Position numbers and translations under genes: made by a program. Under the pieces are notes generated by a model. The model was not told the DNA's origin. It made no database searches and worked only from the letters and a program-made list of their open reading frames with translations. Below are positions 43,676-52,586 of a stretch of 64,000 nt of DNA, piece after piece (the first letter of the stretch is position 1; each line of letters starts with the position of its first letter). This DNA is from an uncultured Lachnospiraceae bacterium. Lineage in GTDB: Bacteria > Bacillota > Clostridia > Lachnospirales > Lachnospiraceae. Location of the stretch: the NCBI GenBank assembly GCA_910586005.1, contig CAJUHG010000007.1, forward strand, positions 1 to 64,000, given 5' to 3'.

Positions 43676-44007
43676 TTTGACCACTCCTTTCAGTGAACCA
43701 TAAATACTCCCTCACATGAAAAATGATCAGCACTTCGTTTTCCATAAGTGAAAAAGAATTCATAAAGTTATGCTACTAGTTTACAAAAATCATCATAAAA
43801 TTTCAACCCTTAATCAAAATATAATAATATTGAAAAAATTTCCCTTGAAAAAATTTCCCTTGGAAAATTATTCCTTGGGAAATATTCTTTTTGTCATATT
43901 TTAATTTTTTATCTTTTCTCTTAATAAGTCTTACCCTTTAGATGAAATGATTATGCTTTGTATGGCATGCACCTCGCTACAAGAATCCATTCAGTATTCT
44001 TATATTT
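43676..44007. other. Intergenic region between chemoreceptor and fbp genes
   Basis: No gene is visible in this 330-bp stretch. It contains a short direct repeat of GAAAAAATTTCCCTT at about 43831-43860 and a sequence (ATGCTTTGTATGGCATGCAC, then CTCGCTACAAGAAT) at about 43951-43985 that resembles the tail of family B and the element near 54250-54290. Confidence 0.4.
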
Positions 44008-45963
44008 TTATTGTTGTTCTACAATACTACCTTCCCGATATGCACATAACAATTTTTCCAAATCTGCAATATTCTCTTTTATCTCTTTGCCCACATCAGT
44101 ATCAGCCACTGTTTTTCTCCTATTCACATGCTGAACAAGCATTAAATCAGAATGTATATCGCTCCCATTCTGTACCGCCTGTTCCACAGATTCAAAGGGT
44201 TCATGCGCTGCTAAAAGTAATCCATAAGAATTATAAATTAAGGTATATCCAGCAATCCCCGTTTTAGGCTGATACGCTTTTGAGAATCCTCCATCAATAA
44301 TTAATAATTTTCCACCACATTTTATAGGAGATTCTCCTCGCTTTGTCTCAACTGGCACATGACCATTAATAATATGGGATTCTTTCACTGGCAAACCAAA
44401 TTCTACTAAAATCTTATTGACAATCTCCTCTTGTTCTAATAAATGGTAATATGGATTTTTAGGCTCCTTATGCGTTTCTTTCTCTGTAATAAAATATCTC
44501 TCAAATGTAGTCATTTTTGACTTTCCAAATACAGGAGAATTAGCATTTTGCCATATAAACCATAAAATATCTAAGCCTTTTTCTTTCTCTTCTAAATCTA
44601 TGGAATAGTAACCTTTCCTTGCATAATGCTCCAATATATCATACAATTCCTTTCCACTGTATTCTTTATCAAAAATACAGACCTTCTTAAAACTCCCATC
44701 TTCATTGAAAGGAACACATCCATGATACAACAGATTTCCATTATATACTTTATACAGGCTTCCTTTGGTATAGAGAAAACGAACATGCTTTTGTAATTTT
44801 TCACAATTCAAAAAAGCTATTTTTAAACGTTCTACCACATCTTTTTCTTCTGGTGATAATTCATAGGGATGTTCCTTATCTAAAGTTGGAAAATAAGTAT
44901 CTTTCAAAGGATATCTTTTACCTTCTACCATTACATTCCCTTTTTCTAAATCCATTTTATCTAAGAACAAGCGATGTTCCATTTGAAACTCAGGACGTTT
45001 TTTTATTAATTGACCTTCTAGTTTAAATTGAATAATTGCAATTGCTTTATGCATTTTCTCATCCAACTGTACGTCCTTGATATCATATTCATCCTCTCTG
45101 TAATCTAACTGAAAAGCATCACAAGAATCTTGTGCATATTTTGTCATAGCAAATCTTGCCAAAGGTATTAGATTGATTCCATATCCTTCTTCCAAAATAT
45201 CCAAATTACCATACTTTGCAGAAATACGAATCACATTTGCAATACATGCTAAATTTCCTGCCGCTGCTCCCATCCACAATACATCATGATTTCCCCACTG
45301 AATATCAACAGAATGATGTTCTATCAAGGTATCCATAATTAAATTTGGATAGGGTCCCCTATCAAAAATATCTCCTACTACATGCAGATGATCTACCACC
45401 AATCGACGAATTAAATTGCAAAAAGCTACCACTAACTCTGTGGCTCGTCCTGTACATATCACAGAATTTACAATTTCACTATAATAAGCCTCTTGATCTG
45501 TGATATCTGGTCTTCCCATTAAAAGTTCTTCAATTACATATGCAAAATCTTTTGGCAATGCCTTTCGAACCTTAGAACGAGTATATTTTGAAGAAGCTCC
45601 TTTACAAACTCGAATTAGACGATACAACGTCACTTTATACCAATCCTCTAAATTTTCTTCTTGTCTTAATACTTGTTCTAACTTTAATTCTGGATAATAA
45701 ATTAAGGTTGCAATTCCCTTTTTTTCTACCACTGACAAACTGTTTCCAAATTCCTCTTCGATTTTTCGCTTAATTGCTCCAGAGCCATTTTTCATCACAT
45801 GTTGAAATTGTTCATATTCTCCATGTATATCTGTAATAAAGTGTTCTGTTCCTTTGGGTAAACTTAAAATTGCCTGTAAATTTATAATTTCTGTTGCTGC
45901 TGCTGAAATAGTTGGATATTGTTTTGCCAAACTTTTTAAATATTTAATATCTATTGTCTCCAT
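44008..45963 (-). CDS. fbp: Fructose-1,6-bisphosphatase class III
   Basis: A 651-residue class III FBPase of gluconeogenesis, specific to Firmicutes. The metallophosphatase motifs ITDIHGEYEQF, GDIFDRGPYP and WGNHDVLWMGAAAG are intact, followed by the family-specific PLKDTYFPTLD and HIINGHVPVETKRGESPIK. The ATG at 45963 is chosen: GGAG lies 8 bp upstream and it fits the family's N-terminus; the ATG at 45987 has no good ribosome binding site. It is 40 bp from dapB on the same strand. Confidence 0.95.
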   Translation of the reverse strand: METIDIKYLKSLAKQYPTISAAATEIINLQAILSLPKGTEHFITDIHGEYEQFQHVMKNGSGAIKRKIEEEFGNSLSVVEKKGIATLIYYPELKLEQVLRQEENLEDWYKVTLYRLIRVCKGASSKYTRSKVRKALPKDFAYVIEELLMGRPDITDQEAYYSEIVNSVICTGRATELVVAFCNLIRRLVVDHLHVVGDIFDRGPYPNLIMDTLIEHHSVDIQWGNHDVLWMGAAAGNLACIANVIRISAKYGNLDILEEGYGINLIPLARFAMTKYAQDSCDAFQLDYREDEYDIKDVQLDEKMHKAIAIIQFKLEGQLIKKRPEFQMEHRLFLDKMDLEKGNVMVEGKRYPLKDTYFPTLDKEHPYELSPEEKDVVERLKIAFLNCEKLQKHVRFLYTKGSLYKVYNGNLLYHGCVPFNEDGSFKKVCIFDKEYSGKELYDILEHYARKGYYSIDLEEKEKGLDILWFIWQNANSPVFGKSKMTTFERYFITEKETHKEPKNPYYHLLEQEEIVNKILVEFGLPVKESHIINGHVPVETKRGESPIKCGGKLLIIDGGFSKAYQPKTGIAGYTLIYNSYGLLLAAHEPFESVEQAVQNGSDIHSDLMLVQHVNRRKTVADTDVGKEIKENIADLEKLLCAYREGSIVEQQ

Positions 45964-46002
45964 AGTATTTTCTCCATATTTTGACATCCAAATCTTTTTG
46001 TT

Positions 46003-46776
46003 TCACTCAAAACATGATCTAGCTGCAATTACATCTTTCATTTCATATTTGCCTGCTGGCTTTCCCACCAAAAATTTAGCAGCCTCTACGGCACCTTTTC
46101 CAAAAATTGCTTTGGAATAAGCAGTATGTTTCAATTCTATTACCTCATCCTTTCCAGCAAAGATAACCTCATGTTCTCCTACCAAAGTACCTCCTCGAAC
46201 TGCATGAATTCCAATTTCTTGCTGGTTCCTTTTCTGTCTTTCTTGTGTTCTATCATATTTGTATTCATATGCATATTCCAATGCTTCGTTTATGGAATCT
46301 GCCAATGCTAGAGCAGTTCCACTGGGAGCGTCTACTTTCTGATTATGATGTTTTTCAACAATTTCCATATCAAATCCCGCTGTAGCTAATACCTTAGCTA
46401 CCTTTTGTAGCAAATCCATTAATATATTAATGCCAAGCGACATATTTGCAGATTTCAAAATTGGAACTTGCTTGCTCGTCTCTTCCACTCTAACAAGCTG
46501 TTCCTCACTTAATCCTGTGGTACATAAAACTACTGGCATTTTATGTGTTACACAATAATCTAGTAAATCGTCCACCGCGAAAACCGCTGCAAAATCTACA
46601 ATTACATCTGCTGTTACATTACATTCTTGTATGTTTTGGAATACAGGATAAGGATTATTTACTCCTGTATAAGGGTCAATTCCAGCTACAATTTCTATTT
46701 CACTGTCTTCTTTACACAAATCAGAAATTACTTGTCCCATTTTTCCATTGCAACCATGCATAATCATCTTTACCAT
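46003..46776 (-). CDS. dapB: 4-hydroxy-tetrahydrodipicolinate reductase
   Basis: A 257-residue DapB acting in lysine/diaminopimelate synthesis. NAD(P)-binding MHGCNGKMGQVI at the N-terminus, DFAAVFAVDDLL, VLCTTGLSEEQL, the catalytic EKHHNQKVDAPSGTA, and RGGTLVGEHEVIFAG. GGAGGAAAG precedes the ATG. It lies 141 bp downstream of dapA; the gap holds family A copy 3 and a short hairpin. Confidence 0.96.
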   Translation of the reverse strand: MVKMIMHGCNGKMGQVISDLCKEDSEIEIVAGIDPYTGVNNPYPVFQNIQECNVTADVIVDFAAVFAVDDLLDYCVTHKMPVVLCTTGLSEEQLVRVEETSKQVPILKSANMSLGINILMDLLQKVAKVLATAGFDMEIVEKHHNQKVDAPSGTALALADSINEALEYAYEYKYDRTQERQKRNQQEIGIHAVRGGTLVGEHEVIFAGKDEVIELKHTAYSKAIFGKGAVEAAKFLVGKPAGKYEMKDVIAARSCFE

Positions 46777-46840
46777 TACTCTTTCCTCCTACGCGTAAAT
46801 AAGCTGTCCCAATTACGGACAGCTCTATTATTATTTATGA

Positions 46841-46873
46841 CAATAGAAAGTTCGCAAAGCGTACTTTCTATTG
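46841..46873 (+). repeat. Dispersed 33-bp palindrome, family A, copy 3
   Basis: CAATAGAAAG TTCGCAAAGC element ending CTTTCTATTG, preceded by TTTATGA. It lies between dapA and dapB. Just before it is another hairpin (AGCTGTCC / GGACAGCT, 46802-46823). Confidence 0.8.
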
Positions 46874-46917
46874 TTTCCTATCAAAACATAAAAATACTTT
46901 TCCTATCAAAAAAATAA

Positions 46918-47811
46918 TCATCTTACCAAAGAAATTCCAAAATCTTGCATTACTTTTGATAATTTTTCTACATTTGCAGGTTCCATATCACTCAAAGGTG
47001 CCCGCAAAGAGCCAACTTCCCATCCCATGAGATTCATTGCAGCTTTCACTGGAATAGGATTTACCTCACTAAACAGTGCTTCTACCAAAGGAATCACTTT
47101 CAACTGCATTTTCAAAGCTTCTTGCTGATTACCATCTAGATAATTCATTACCATATCATGTGTAAACTTGGGAGCTACATTGGCAAGCACAGAAATTACA
47201 CCAATTCCCCCACAAGCAAGCAATGGAATCACTTGACCATCCTCACCAGAATATACATCAAATTCTCCTTGAGTCTGTTCCATTAATTTCAAAGTATAAG
47301 AAATATCACCTACTGCATCCTTCATACCAACTATATGCTCTACCTCTTTTGCAAGTAATGCTGCTGTTTCAGGTGCAATCTTACATCCTGTTCTACTTGG
47401 AACATTATATAAAATAATTGGAAGATCCACATGCTTTGCAATCTCAGTATAATGGCTGATTAACCCTTTTTGTGTAGCTTTATTATAATAAGGTGTTACT
47501 ACTAAAAGTCCATCGGCTCCCACTACTTGTGCTTGTTTAGAAAGTTCAACTGCTGTTTTTGTACAATTAGAACCAGTTCCAGCAATTACTGGAATTCTTT
47601 TATTTACAATAGAAACTGTTGCACGAATTACCTCCACATGTTCCTCAATAGTCAACGTTGAGGCTTCTCCTGTTGTACCAGTAATAATAATACTGTCTGT
47701 TTCATTTTTAATTTGATCTTCTAATATTTCTTCTAATTTGTCATAATTTACTTCCAAATTATCTTTCATTGGTGTGACAAGTGCAACACCAGAGCCTTTA
47801 AAAAGTGCCAT
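46918..47811 (-). CDS. dapA: 4-hydroxy-tetrahydrodipicolinate synthase
   Basis: A 297-residue Schiff-base class I aldolase condensing pyruvate with aspartate semialdehyde. GTTGEASTLT, GADGLLVVTPYYNKATQKGL, the substrate-binding YNVPSRTG and the catalytic Lys in IVGMKDAVGD are all present. AAGGAGGAAAG precedes the ATG. It lies behind a lysine riboswitch and terminator, with a family B repeat in between. Confidence 0.96.
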   Translation of the reverse strand: MALFKGSGVALVTPMKDNLEVNYDKLEEILEDQIKNETDSIIITGTTGEASTLTIEEHVEVIRATVSIVNKRIPVIAGTGSNCTKTAVELSKQAQVVGADGLLVVTPYYNKATQKGLISHYTEIAKHVDLPIILYNVPSRTGCKIAPETAALLAKEVEHIVGMKDAVGDISYTLKLMEQTQGEFDVYSGEDGQVIPLLACGGIGVISVLANVAPKFTHDMVMNYLDGNQQEALKMQLKVIPLVEALFSEVNPIPVKAAMNLMGWEVGSLRAPLSDMEPANVEKLSKVMQDFGISLVR

Positions 47812-47871
47812 ATACTTTCCTCCTTATAAAAACAATTTGTTTGGCTGAGTGTGGTTATATAGTGATATTTT

Positions 47872-47951
47872 CACTTGTACGCGTGCGCATCATTTTATTT
47901 TATAGAAAAAATATTCTCAGCCTTTCACGCAGCAAAATTATTCCTATAGAA
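47872..47951 (-). repeat. Dispersed intergenic repeat, family B, copy 2
   Basis: On the minus strand TTCTATAGGAA, then TTTTGCTG, AAGGCTGA, a degenerate second arm TTCTATAAA, ATAAAATGATGCGCAC and CGTACAAGTG. The order and spacing match copy 1 at 3973-4060. It lies inside the dapA transcript, after the riboswitch terminator. Confidence 0.55.
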
Positions 47952-47980
47952 TAAAAAAGCCGACCAGACGTGTCGGCTTA
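47952..47980 (-). terminator. Terminator of the lysine riboswitch
   Basis: On the minus strand AAGCCGAC-ACGTCTG-GTCGGCTT followed by TTTTTA. It is placed directly downstream of the L-box aptamer and controls read-through into dapA. Confidence 0.9.
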
Positions 47981-47999
47981 AAGATTCTAATATTTGCAG

Positions 48000-48200
48000 A
48001 AAAATACTTTCCTGTTTTATAAATCTAAGATAGCTCTCCATCCATCATCAGATGACAGTCATATGATTATTCACCATATGCCCAAGAATCTTTTTACAGA
48101 AAAAACTCTTTCGGCGCTCTTCCCTTTCCATTATCTTCCTCTGTGCCTGCCACATCCGATAAATTACTTATGAATCACGCAACCTCTATCCATTCATATT
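48000..48200 (-). ncRNA. Lysine riboswitch (L-box)
   Basis: Minus-strand aptamer with the conserved L-box blocks in order: ATAGAGGTTGCG, CATAAGTAA, GGAAAGGGAAGAGCGCCGAA, GGGCATATGGTGAATAATCA, GACTGTCATC and GGATGGAGAGCTATCTT. These line up with the B. subtilis lysC leader from memory. It is followed by an intrinsic terminator and dapA, so high lysine should stop dapA transcription. Confidence 0.93.
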
Positions 48201-48211
48201 CAACTAATGCT

Positions 48212-48240
48212 AATATAGCATTTTATAACAGCAAAGTCAA
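48212..48240 (-). promoter_or_regulatory. Promoter of the lysine-riboswitch/dapA transcript
   Basis: Minus strand TTGACT (48240-48235), 17-bp spacer, TATATT (48217-48212), about 10 bp before the aptamer. The -35 begins 5 bp after the stop of the upstream adenosyltransferase gene. Confidence 0.8.
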
Positions 48241-48244
48241 CACT

Positions 48245-48727
48245 CTAACCTGCACAAATTTCATAGATTTTTTCAGCATACTTTTGCAATATTTCTCTCA
48301 TACGCCTTCCAGTAAGCAAGATTTCTGTATCTTCCGATTTTGCATTCATCAATATCTGAAAGTCTTCCTCAGAAACCATTCCATTATTTAAAAGATCTAA
48401 AAAACCATCTAAAATCAACAAATTACATTCTCCTGTAATCAATACTTTCTTTGCAAAATTAAAACCATTTCGAATGTTCATACTTTCTTCTTGTTGTTCT
48501 TCCTCAGAAAGCTCAGAAAAATCCTTTACAGACCTTGCAAAACTAAACACTTTTATATCAGGCTCTAACCTGCGAAGAAATACGAGTTCTTCTTCTTTTC
48601 TTCCTTTAAGAAATTGAACGATAATTACACTATGTCCTTGACTTGCTGATTGTATTGCATATCCAAGTGCTGCTGCTGTCTTACCTTTTCCACTACCATA
48701 ATAAACAGTAACTTTTTCCTCATACAT
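48245..48727 (-). CDS. Second corrinoid adenosyltransferase-like protein (short)
   Basis: A 160-residue CobA/BtuR homologue: VYYGSGKGKTAAALGYAIQSA (P-loop variant), VIIVQFLKGR, NLLILDGFLDLL and ILLTGRRMREILQKYAEKIYEI. It is shorter than the enzyme in the cobalamin cluster and lacks the usual KHPYDKGVNARRGIEF-type C-terminus; LILDGF replaces the usual LDE. It may be an adenosyltransferase with different partner specificity or a related P-loop protein. AGGAAAATGGC precedes the ATG. Confidence 0.75.
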   Translation of the reverse strand: MYEEKVTVYYGSGKGKTAAALGYAIQSASQGHSVIIVQFLKGRKEEELVFLRRLEPDIKVFSFARSVKDFSELSEEEQQEESMNIRNGFNFAKKVLITGECNLLILDGFLDLLNNGMVSEEDFQILMNAKSEDTEILLTGRRMREILQKYAEKIYEICAG

Positions 48728-48894
48728 GCCATTTTCCTTTCTTTATAACATAACCAATCTTTTTTTAAAATACCACAAACTTTCGGAAAATGCAAATTTT
48801 TGTCAAATTATTGTTAGAATCATCTGTAGAGATAACCATTTGATTTATCTCTAAGATAAACTGTCTATATAGTTATTTTCTTAAATACTCTTAA

Positions 48895-49521
48895 TTATTC
48901 AAGGTATTCCACTTTACTTACAGAAACTTCATAAGCAGTTCTATGTTCCACTTCCGTTTCTGAAATTTTTTTTACATATTCCCTACTTTGAATCCTTCCA
49001 TAGACCTGCACATGTCCTCCAACATCAAATCCAGAGGCATATCTGGCATTTCTTCCCCAGCAGATGCATGGTATGTAATCTGATTTTCCATAAGAACGAT
49101 TTACTGCAATTAACAAATCTGCAATCTCTCTTCCAAGTGGTGTTTTTCGGTATATGGGTTCTTTGCAGATATATCCATCCAAAAATATTTGATTGCTTTT
49201 TTCACCTTCTGGAATTTCCTCTACAAATTCTAATTCTCTCACAAATACTGATAACACAAGACGATTTCTTTTTTCCTCATGTCTGTTATAGGAACGAAAT
49301 TGTCCATCTACCCGAATATACTGTCCTATATAACTACGTTGTGTATCAATCAGACGTTCTGAAACCATCATAGGAATAATATCTGCAAAATTACTTAATC
49401 GGTTTACGGACACCTCTACTAAATAAAAGCCCTCCCCAAATACTTCGTGACTATACTGGAAATCCGAAACAATTTCACCTGTAATTGTAACCTGATTGTT
49501 TTCAAATATTTTATCTGCCAT
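48895..49521 (-). CDS. Single-stranded-DNA-binding-like protein with two OB folds
   Basis: A 208-residue protein. Residues 1-105 and 110-208 each look like an OB fold; the second has CICWGRNARYA and GGHVQVYGRIQSREYVKK, close to the SSB core. The start at 49521 is chosen because GGGG lies just upstream and homologous sequence begins at MADKIFENNQVTITGEI; the frame extends 45 codons further without similarity. Such double-OB proteins are known in Clostridia alongside canonical SSB. The exact role is unknown. Confidence 0.72.
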   Translation of the reverse strand: MADKIFENNQVTITGEIVSDFQYSHEVFGEGFYLVEVSVNRLSNFADIIPMMVSERLIDTQRSYIGQYIRVDGQFRSYNRHEEKRNRLVLSVFVRELEFVEEIPEGEKSNQIFLDGYICKEPIYRKTPLGREIADLLIAVNRSYGKSDYIPCICWGRNARYASGFDVGGHVQVYGRIQSREYVKKISETEVEHRTAYEVSVSKVEYLE

Positions 49522-49727
49522 GAGTGTTAGTCCCCTTTCGTATATCGATGGCATATCGATGAAGTATAAACTTTTTAAAAAGAATAACATTGGGTCTTTG
49601 AAAATATTCGCATTTCTTGTCGACAGGATTTGCTCTTTACGAAATTTAAAATTCACGATATAATATCCTAGATACCTTTTATGAAATTTCTTAAAATATT
49701 ATATCAATATAGAAAAGAGGAAAAAAT

Positions 49728-50246
49728 ATGACTAATCCAATTGTAACTTTTGAAATGGAAAATGGTGACACTATGAAAGCGGAGCTTTATCCCAAAATTG
49801 CCCCTAACACCGTAAATAATTTTATTAGTTTAATCCAAAAAGGATTTTACAATGGTCTTTGTTTCCATCGTGTCATTCGTGGATTTATGATTCAAGGCGG
49901 TTGTCCAGAGGGAACTGGAACAGGAGGACCTGGCTATAGCATTCGAGGTGAATTTTCTCAAAATAATTTTTCCAATGATTTAAAACACAATGCTGGTGTT
50001 TTATCTATGGCACGTACTATGGCTCCTGATTCTGCTGGTTCTCAATTTTTTATTATGCATCAAAATTCTCCTCATTTAGATGGTGCTTACGCTGCTTTTG
50101 GACAAATTACAGAAGGAATGGAAGTAGTTAATAAAATTGCTGAAACTGCTACAGATTATTCAGACCGACCCCTAGAGCCACAAATCCTAAAAAAAGTTAC
50201 AGTAGAAACTTTTGGAGAAACTTACTCAGAACCTGAAACTTGCTAA
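49728..50246 (+). CDS. Cyclophilin-type peptidyl-prolyl cis-trans isomerase
   Basis: A 172-residue cyclophilin: FHRVIRGFMIQGGCPEGTGTGGPGY with the catalytic Arg, SMARTMAPDSAGSQFFIMH and LDGAYAAFGQI. No signal peptide, so cytoplasmic. AGAGGAAAAAAT precedes the ATG. It is a monocistronic unit with its own terminator. Confidence 0.94.
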   Translation: MTNPIVTFEMENGDTMKAELYPKIAPNTVNNFISLIQKGFYNGLCFHRVIRGFMIQGGCPEGTGTGGPGYSIRGEFSQNNFSNDLKHNAGVLSMARTMAPDSAGSQFFIMHQNSPHLDGAYAAFGQITEGMEVVNKIAETATDYSDRPLEPQILKKVTVETFGETYSEPETC

Positions 50247-50267
50247 TATAAAAATGTGCATGGATAC

Positions 50268-50319
50268 GTTCTTATATAGGAAAATGCAAATCAGTTTCCT
50301 ATATAAGAACAAATTTTTT
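50268..50319 (+). terminator. Rho-independent terminator after the cyclophilin gene
   Basis: Perfect 16-bp stem GTTCTTATATAGGAAA (50268-50283) / TTTCCTATATAAGAAC (50295-50310) followed by AAATTTTTTC. Its TATAGGAAA arm resembles the arms of repeat family B. Confidence 0.85.
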
Positions 50320-50340
50320 CTATTGAAAGCAGGGGAAAGT

Positions 50341-51198
50341 TCAAATAATAATGCCTGCTTGTTTTAAAATCAATCTAGTACTCCTTATCAATTCTTTTTC
50401 AAATTCTATACTTTTTCCTTTTATATCATTTCCAATATAATCTTTAATTCTATTTTCTATTTTTCCCACTCTACCTGCATCTTGCATTTGAGCATTATAA
50501 GGTATAGCACCTAAGATATCCTCTTCTATTCTATATATACGCTCTAAATTTTTCCTAGTATATAAAGCGTCTTTAAAATATTTTCCAACTAAAAAGAATG
50601 TTTTTCCTCGAAATTTATGTGAATTTCTATAATAATCACCAATAAGTTCCGCTCTCTGCTCCATATTTAATACACAGACTTCCGCTTCTTGGAGCATTTT
50701 TTGTGCAAAATCATCTTTTCTACTCCCACAATCAATAAATACTACATCAAAACAATTTTCTATTGCCTTTACTACTCGTTCCATTCTTATAAAAAATTTA
50801 TCCCTATGCCACCATTCTTGTTCTTTCAAATTACTTGTAGGTAAACAATACATCCTATTTTCAATTACTTGCCTCATATTTTCCTTAATTACTTGTTCAG
50901 TCAAATTTTCTTGTTGTGTTTTATAAAGCAAATAATCCAAACCGCTGGTAATATAGCATTCTTGCTGTTCAGCTATCAAAATAAAATTTTCTAGTTCTTC
51001 ATTTTTTATCTTAGATAAGGGTCTCAATATAGAATTTTTCTTTCCACCTAAAAAATTCCTTTCTAGATCTTCATCATGATAACTTCCAGAAATTACTGCA
51101 ATAGATATAGGGTACATTAAAACAGAAGCACAGGCAATTACTGACATATTAAAAGTAGTTCCCACCTTTTTTTCTTCGCTCCAAAATGCTATTTTCAT
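50341..51198 (-). CDS. Orphan ParA/TadZ-like P-loop protein
   Basis: A 285-residue protein with a ParA/MinD-type arrangement but a degenerate Walker A: KIAFWSEEKKVGTTFNMSVIA (VGTT where GKTT is usual), and a Walker B-like FDVVFIDCGS. A later VCVLNMEQRAELIGDYYRN and ILGAIPYNAQMQDAGRVGKI fit the deviant Walker fold, recalling TadZ/CpaE-like localisation proteins. No pilus or partition genes are adjacent. GGAGAG precedes the ATG. Nucleotide binding is doubtful. Confidence 0.55.
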   Translation of the reverse strand: MKIAFWSEEKKVGTTFNMSVIACASVLMYPISIAVISGSYHDEDLERNFLGGKKNSILRPLSKIKNEELENFILIAEQQECYITSGLDYLLYKTQQENLTEQVIKENMRQVIENRMYCLPTSNLKEQEWWHRDKFFIRMERVVKAIENCFDVVFIDCGSRKDDFAQKMLQEAEVCVLNMEQRAELIGDYYRNSHKFRGKTFFLVGKYFKDALYTRKNLERIYRIEEDILGAIPYNAQMQDAGRVGKIENRIKDYIGNDIKGKSIEFEKELIRSTRLILKQAGIII

Positions 51199-51482
51199 TT
51201 ATAACTCTCCTTTGTATTTTCAAATAACTAATTTTTAGGGAGTTTGAACTTTTTCAGGTATTCTTAGAAAAGCTAACTATAACATAGCAAAACTATGATA
51301 GATAGCCTTATGATATACAGCAAAGCTGTAAGATATTATTTTTATATTTGGGATTCTGTACCTAGATGTTGTACAATTGAACAAAAGATATATTTATCAT
51401 ACAAAACTCTATTTTAATTGTAAATATTATTTATTCATTTTATAAAAAATTTAGATTTACCTAACCAAGAATTTGCATTCCA
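51199..51482. other. Gene-free AT-rich region with short stem-loops
   Basis: No ORF worth calling. Small hairpins are visible (CATAGCAAAACTATG at about 51284-51298; ACAGCAAAGCTGT at about 51319-51331). A promoter for the ParA-like gene is expected here, but none stands out. Confidence 0.4.
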
Positions 51483-51537
51483 TTTTCGAATGTCCAGCAT
51501 TGCTATTAACATAAATAACTAGCTAGACATTCGAAAA
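51483..51537. repeat. Perfect 12-bp inverted repeat
   Basis: TTTTCGAATGTC (51483-51494) and GACATTCGAAAA (51526-51537) enclose 31 bp containing CTAGCTAG. It lies between the amidase stop and the ParA-like gene. Confidence 0.65.
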
Positions 51538-51589
51538 CTTAATCCATAGAAACAAATAAGAAGATAAAGAAAAATCATATAGACCTTAA

Positions 51590-51617
51590 ATCCTCACGTT
51601 GCCTTCGCGTAAATAAA
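51590..51617 (+). repeat. Dispersed intergenic motif, family D
   Basis: AATCCTCACGTTGCCTTCGC followed by GTAAATAA, matching the copies at 16831 and 18204. It ends about 8 bp from the stop codon of the amidase gene. Confidence 0.55.
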
Positions 51618-51624
51618 AGATTAC

Positions 51625-52383
51625 TTACAAAGTTACTACTAATGTATCATATCCATCTCGCCGAAGTTCCATTTGAAGTTCCATTACGTCTTCTAAACTA
51701 TCCTCTCTGCCCACAACAACTGCATAATAAGGATCTTCCCAACGTATACTTGCAAGATATCCTTGACTTTCCAACTGTTCTCTCATAAATTCTGCATTTG
51801 ACTCATAGCGATACAATCCCACCTGAACCCCATACCATTTTTCAGGTTCACTTAAAGGTAACGCTTCTTCTACCCCTTCTACAATAGCTTCCACCATTTC
51901 ATTAAACTTCTGATCAAACAGTTCATTATCCTCATCATTATTAATAAATCCAAGTTCCATCAATACTGCTGGCATTTTAGTTCTTCTAAGCACCACAAGT
52001 CCTGGTCTCTCCACTACTCCCAAATCTTTAAAACCAAACTCTACAAGTTCATCATTAATGGACCTTCCTAATCTTTCTGCTTCTGTATCTGCTGCATAAA
52101 CTAACGCCTGTGTACCACTATAAGTATTTGGATTTATTCCAGAATTTCGGTGAAAAGAAATAAAATAATCTGCACCTGACCGATTTGCAATTTGTGCTTT
52201 TTCAAAAGGTGAATCATAACGGTCTGTGGTTCTGGTATACAATACATTATATCCAGCTTCTTCTAACTGTTGTCCCACTGCAAGCGTTGCTCTTAAAACA
52301 TCATCTTTTTCCTTTCTTCCATTATAGGAAGCTCCATTATCATAACCGCCATGTCCGGCATCTAATACAATAGTAATTGCCAT
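51625..52383 (-). CDS. N-acetylmuramoyl-L-alanine amidase with SPOR domain
   Basis: A 252-residue peptidoglycan amidase (Amidase_3 fold, about 1-170) with the zinc ligands in DAGHGGYDNGA, a mid-domain Glu, ISFHRNSG and the catalytic Glu in LMELGFINNDED. A C-terminal SPOR-like domain (about 178-252: WYGVQVGLYRYESNAEFMREQLESQGY) would bind denuded glycan at the septum. GGAG precedes the ATG at 52383. There is no signal peptide, which is unusual for a wall hydrolase but also seen in CwlC-like sporulation amidases. Confidence 0.9.
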   Translation of the reverse strand: MAITIVLDAGHGGYDNGASYNGRKEKDDVLRATLAVGQQLEEAGYNVLYTRTTDRYDSPFEKAQIANRSGADYFISFHRNSGINPNTYSGTQALVYAADTEAERLGRSINDELVEFGFKDLGVVERPGLVVLRRTKMPAVLMELGFINNDEDNELFDQKFNEMVEAIVEGVEEALPLSEPEKWYGVQVGLYRYESNAEFMREQLESQGYLASIRWEDPYYAVVVGREDSLEDVMELQMELRRDGYDTLVVTL

Positions 52384-52586
52384 ATTTTTCTCCATTCTGT
52401 GCATTTTTATGACACAAACGGGCGATTTATAGAAACATTTCTAGACTTCTCCAAATCTTTCCCATATTTTTTATTTTATATTATGCAACCTAAAAATAAA
52501 GTTTCCATTGACAAATTTGATATCTACGTTTATAGTAAAAATATATTTATTTTGACTATCAAACTAATTAAGGGTAGGATTTATTT

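Noticed and set aside
43676..44007. Cobalamin riboswitch upstream of the chemoreceptor-cobD unit
   Set aside because: No B12-box-like sequence was seen; the region is AT rich with a short direct repeat.
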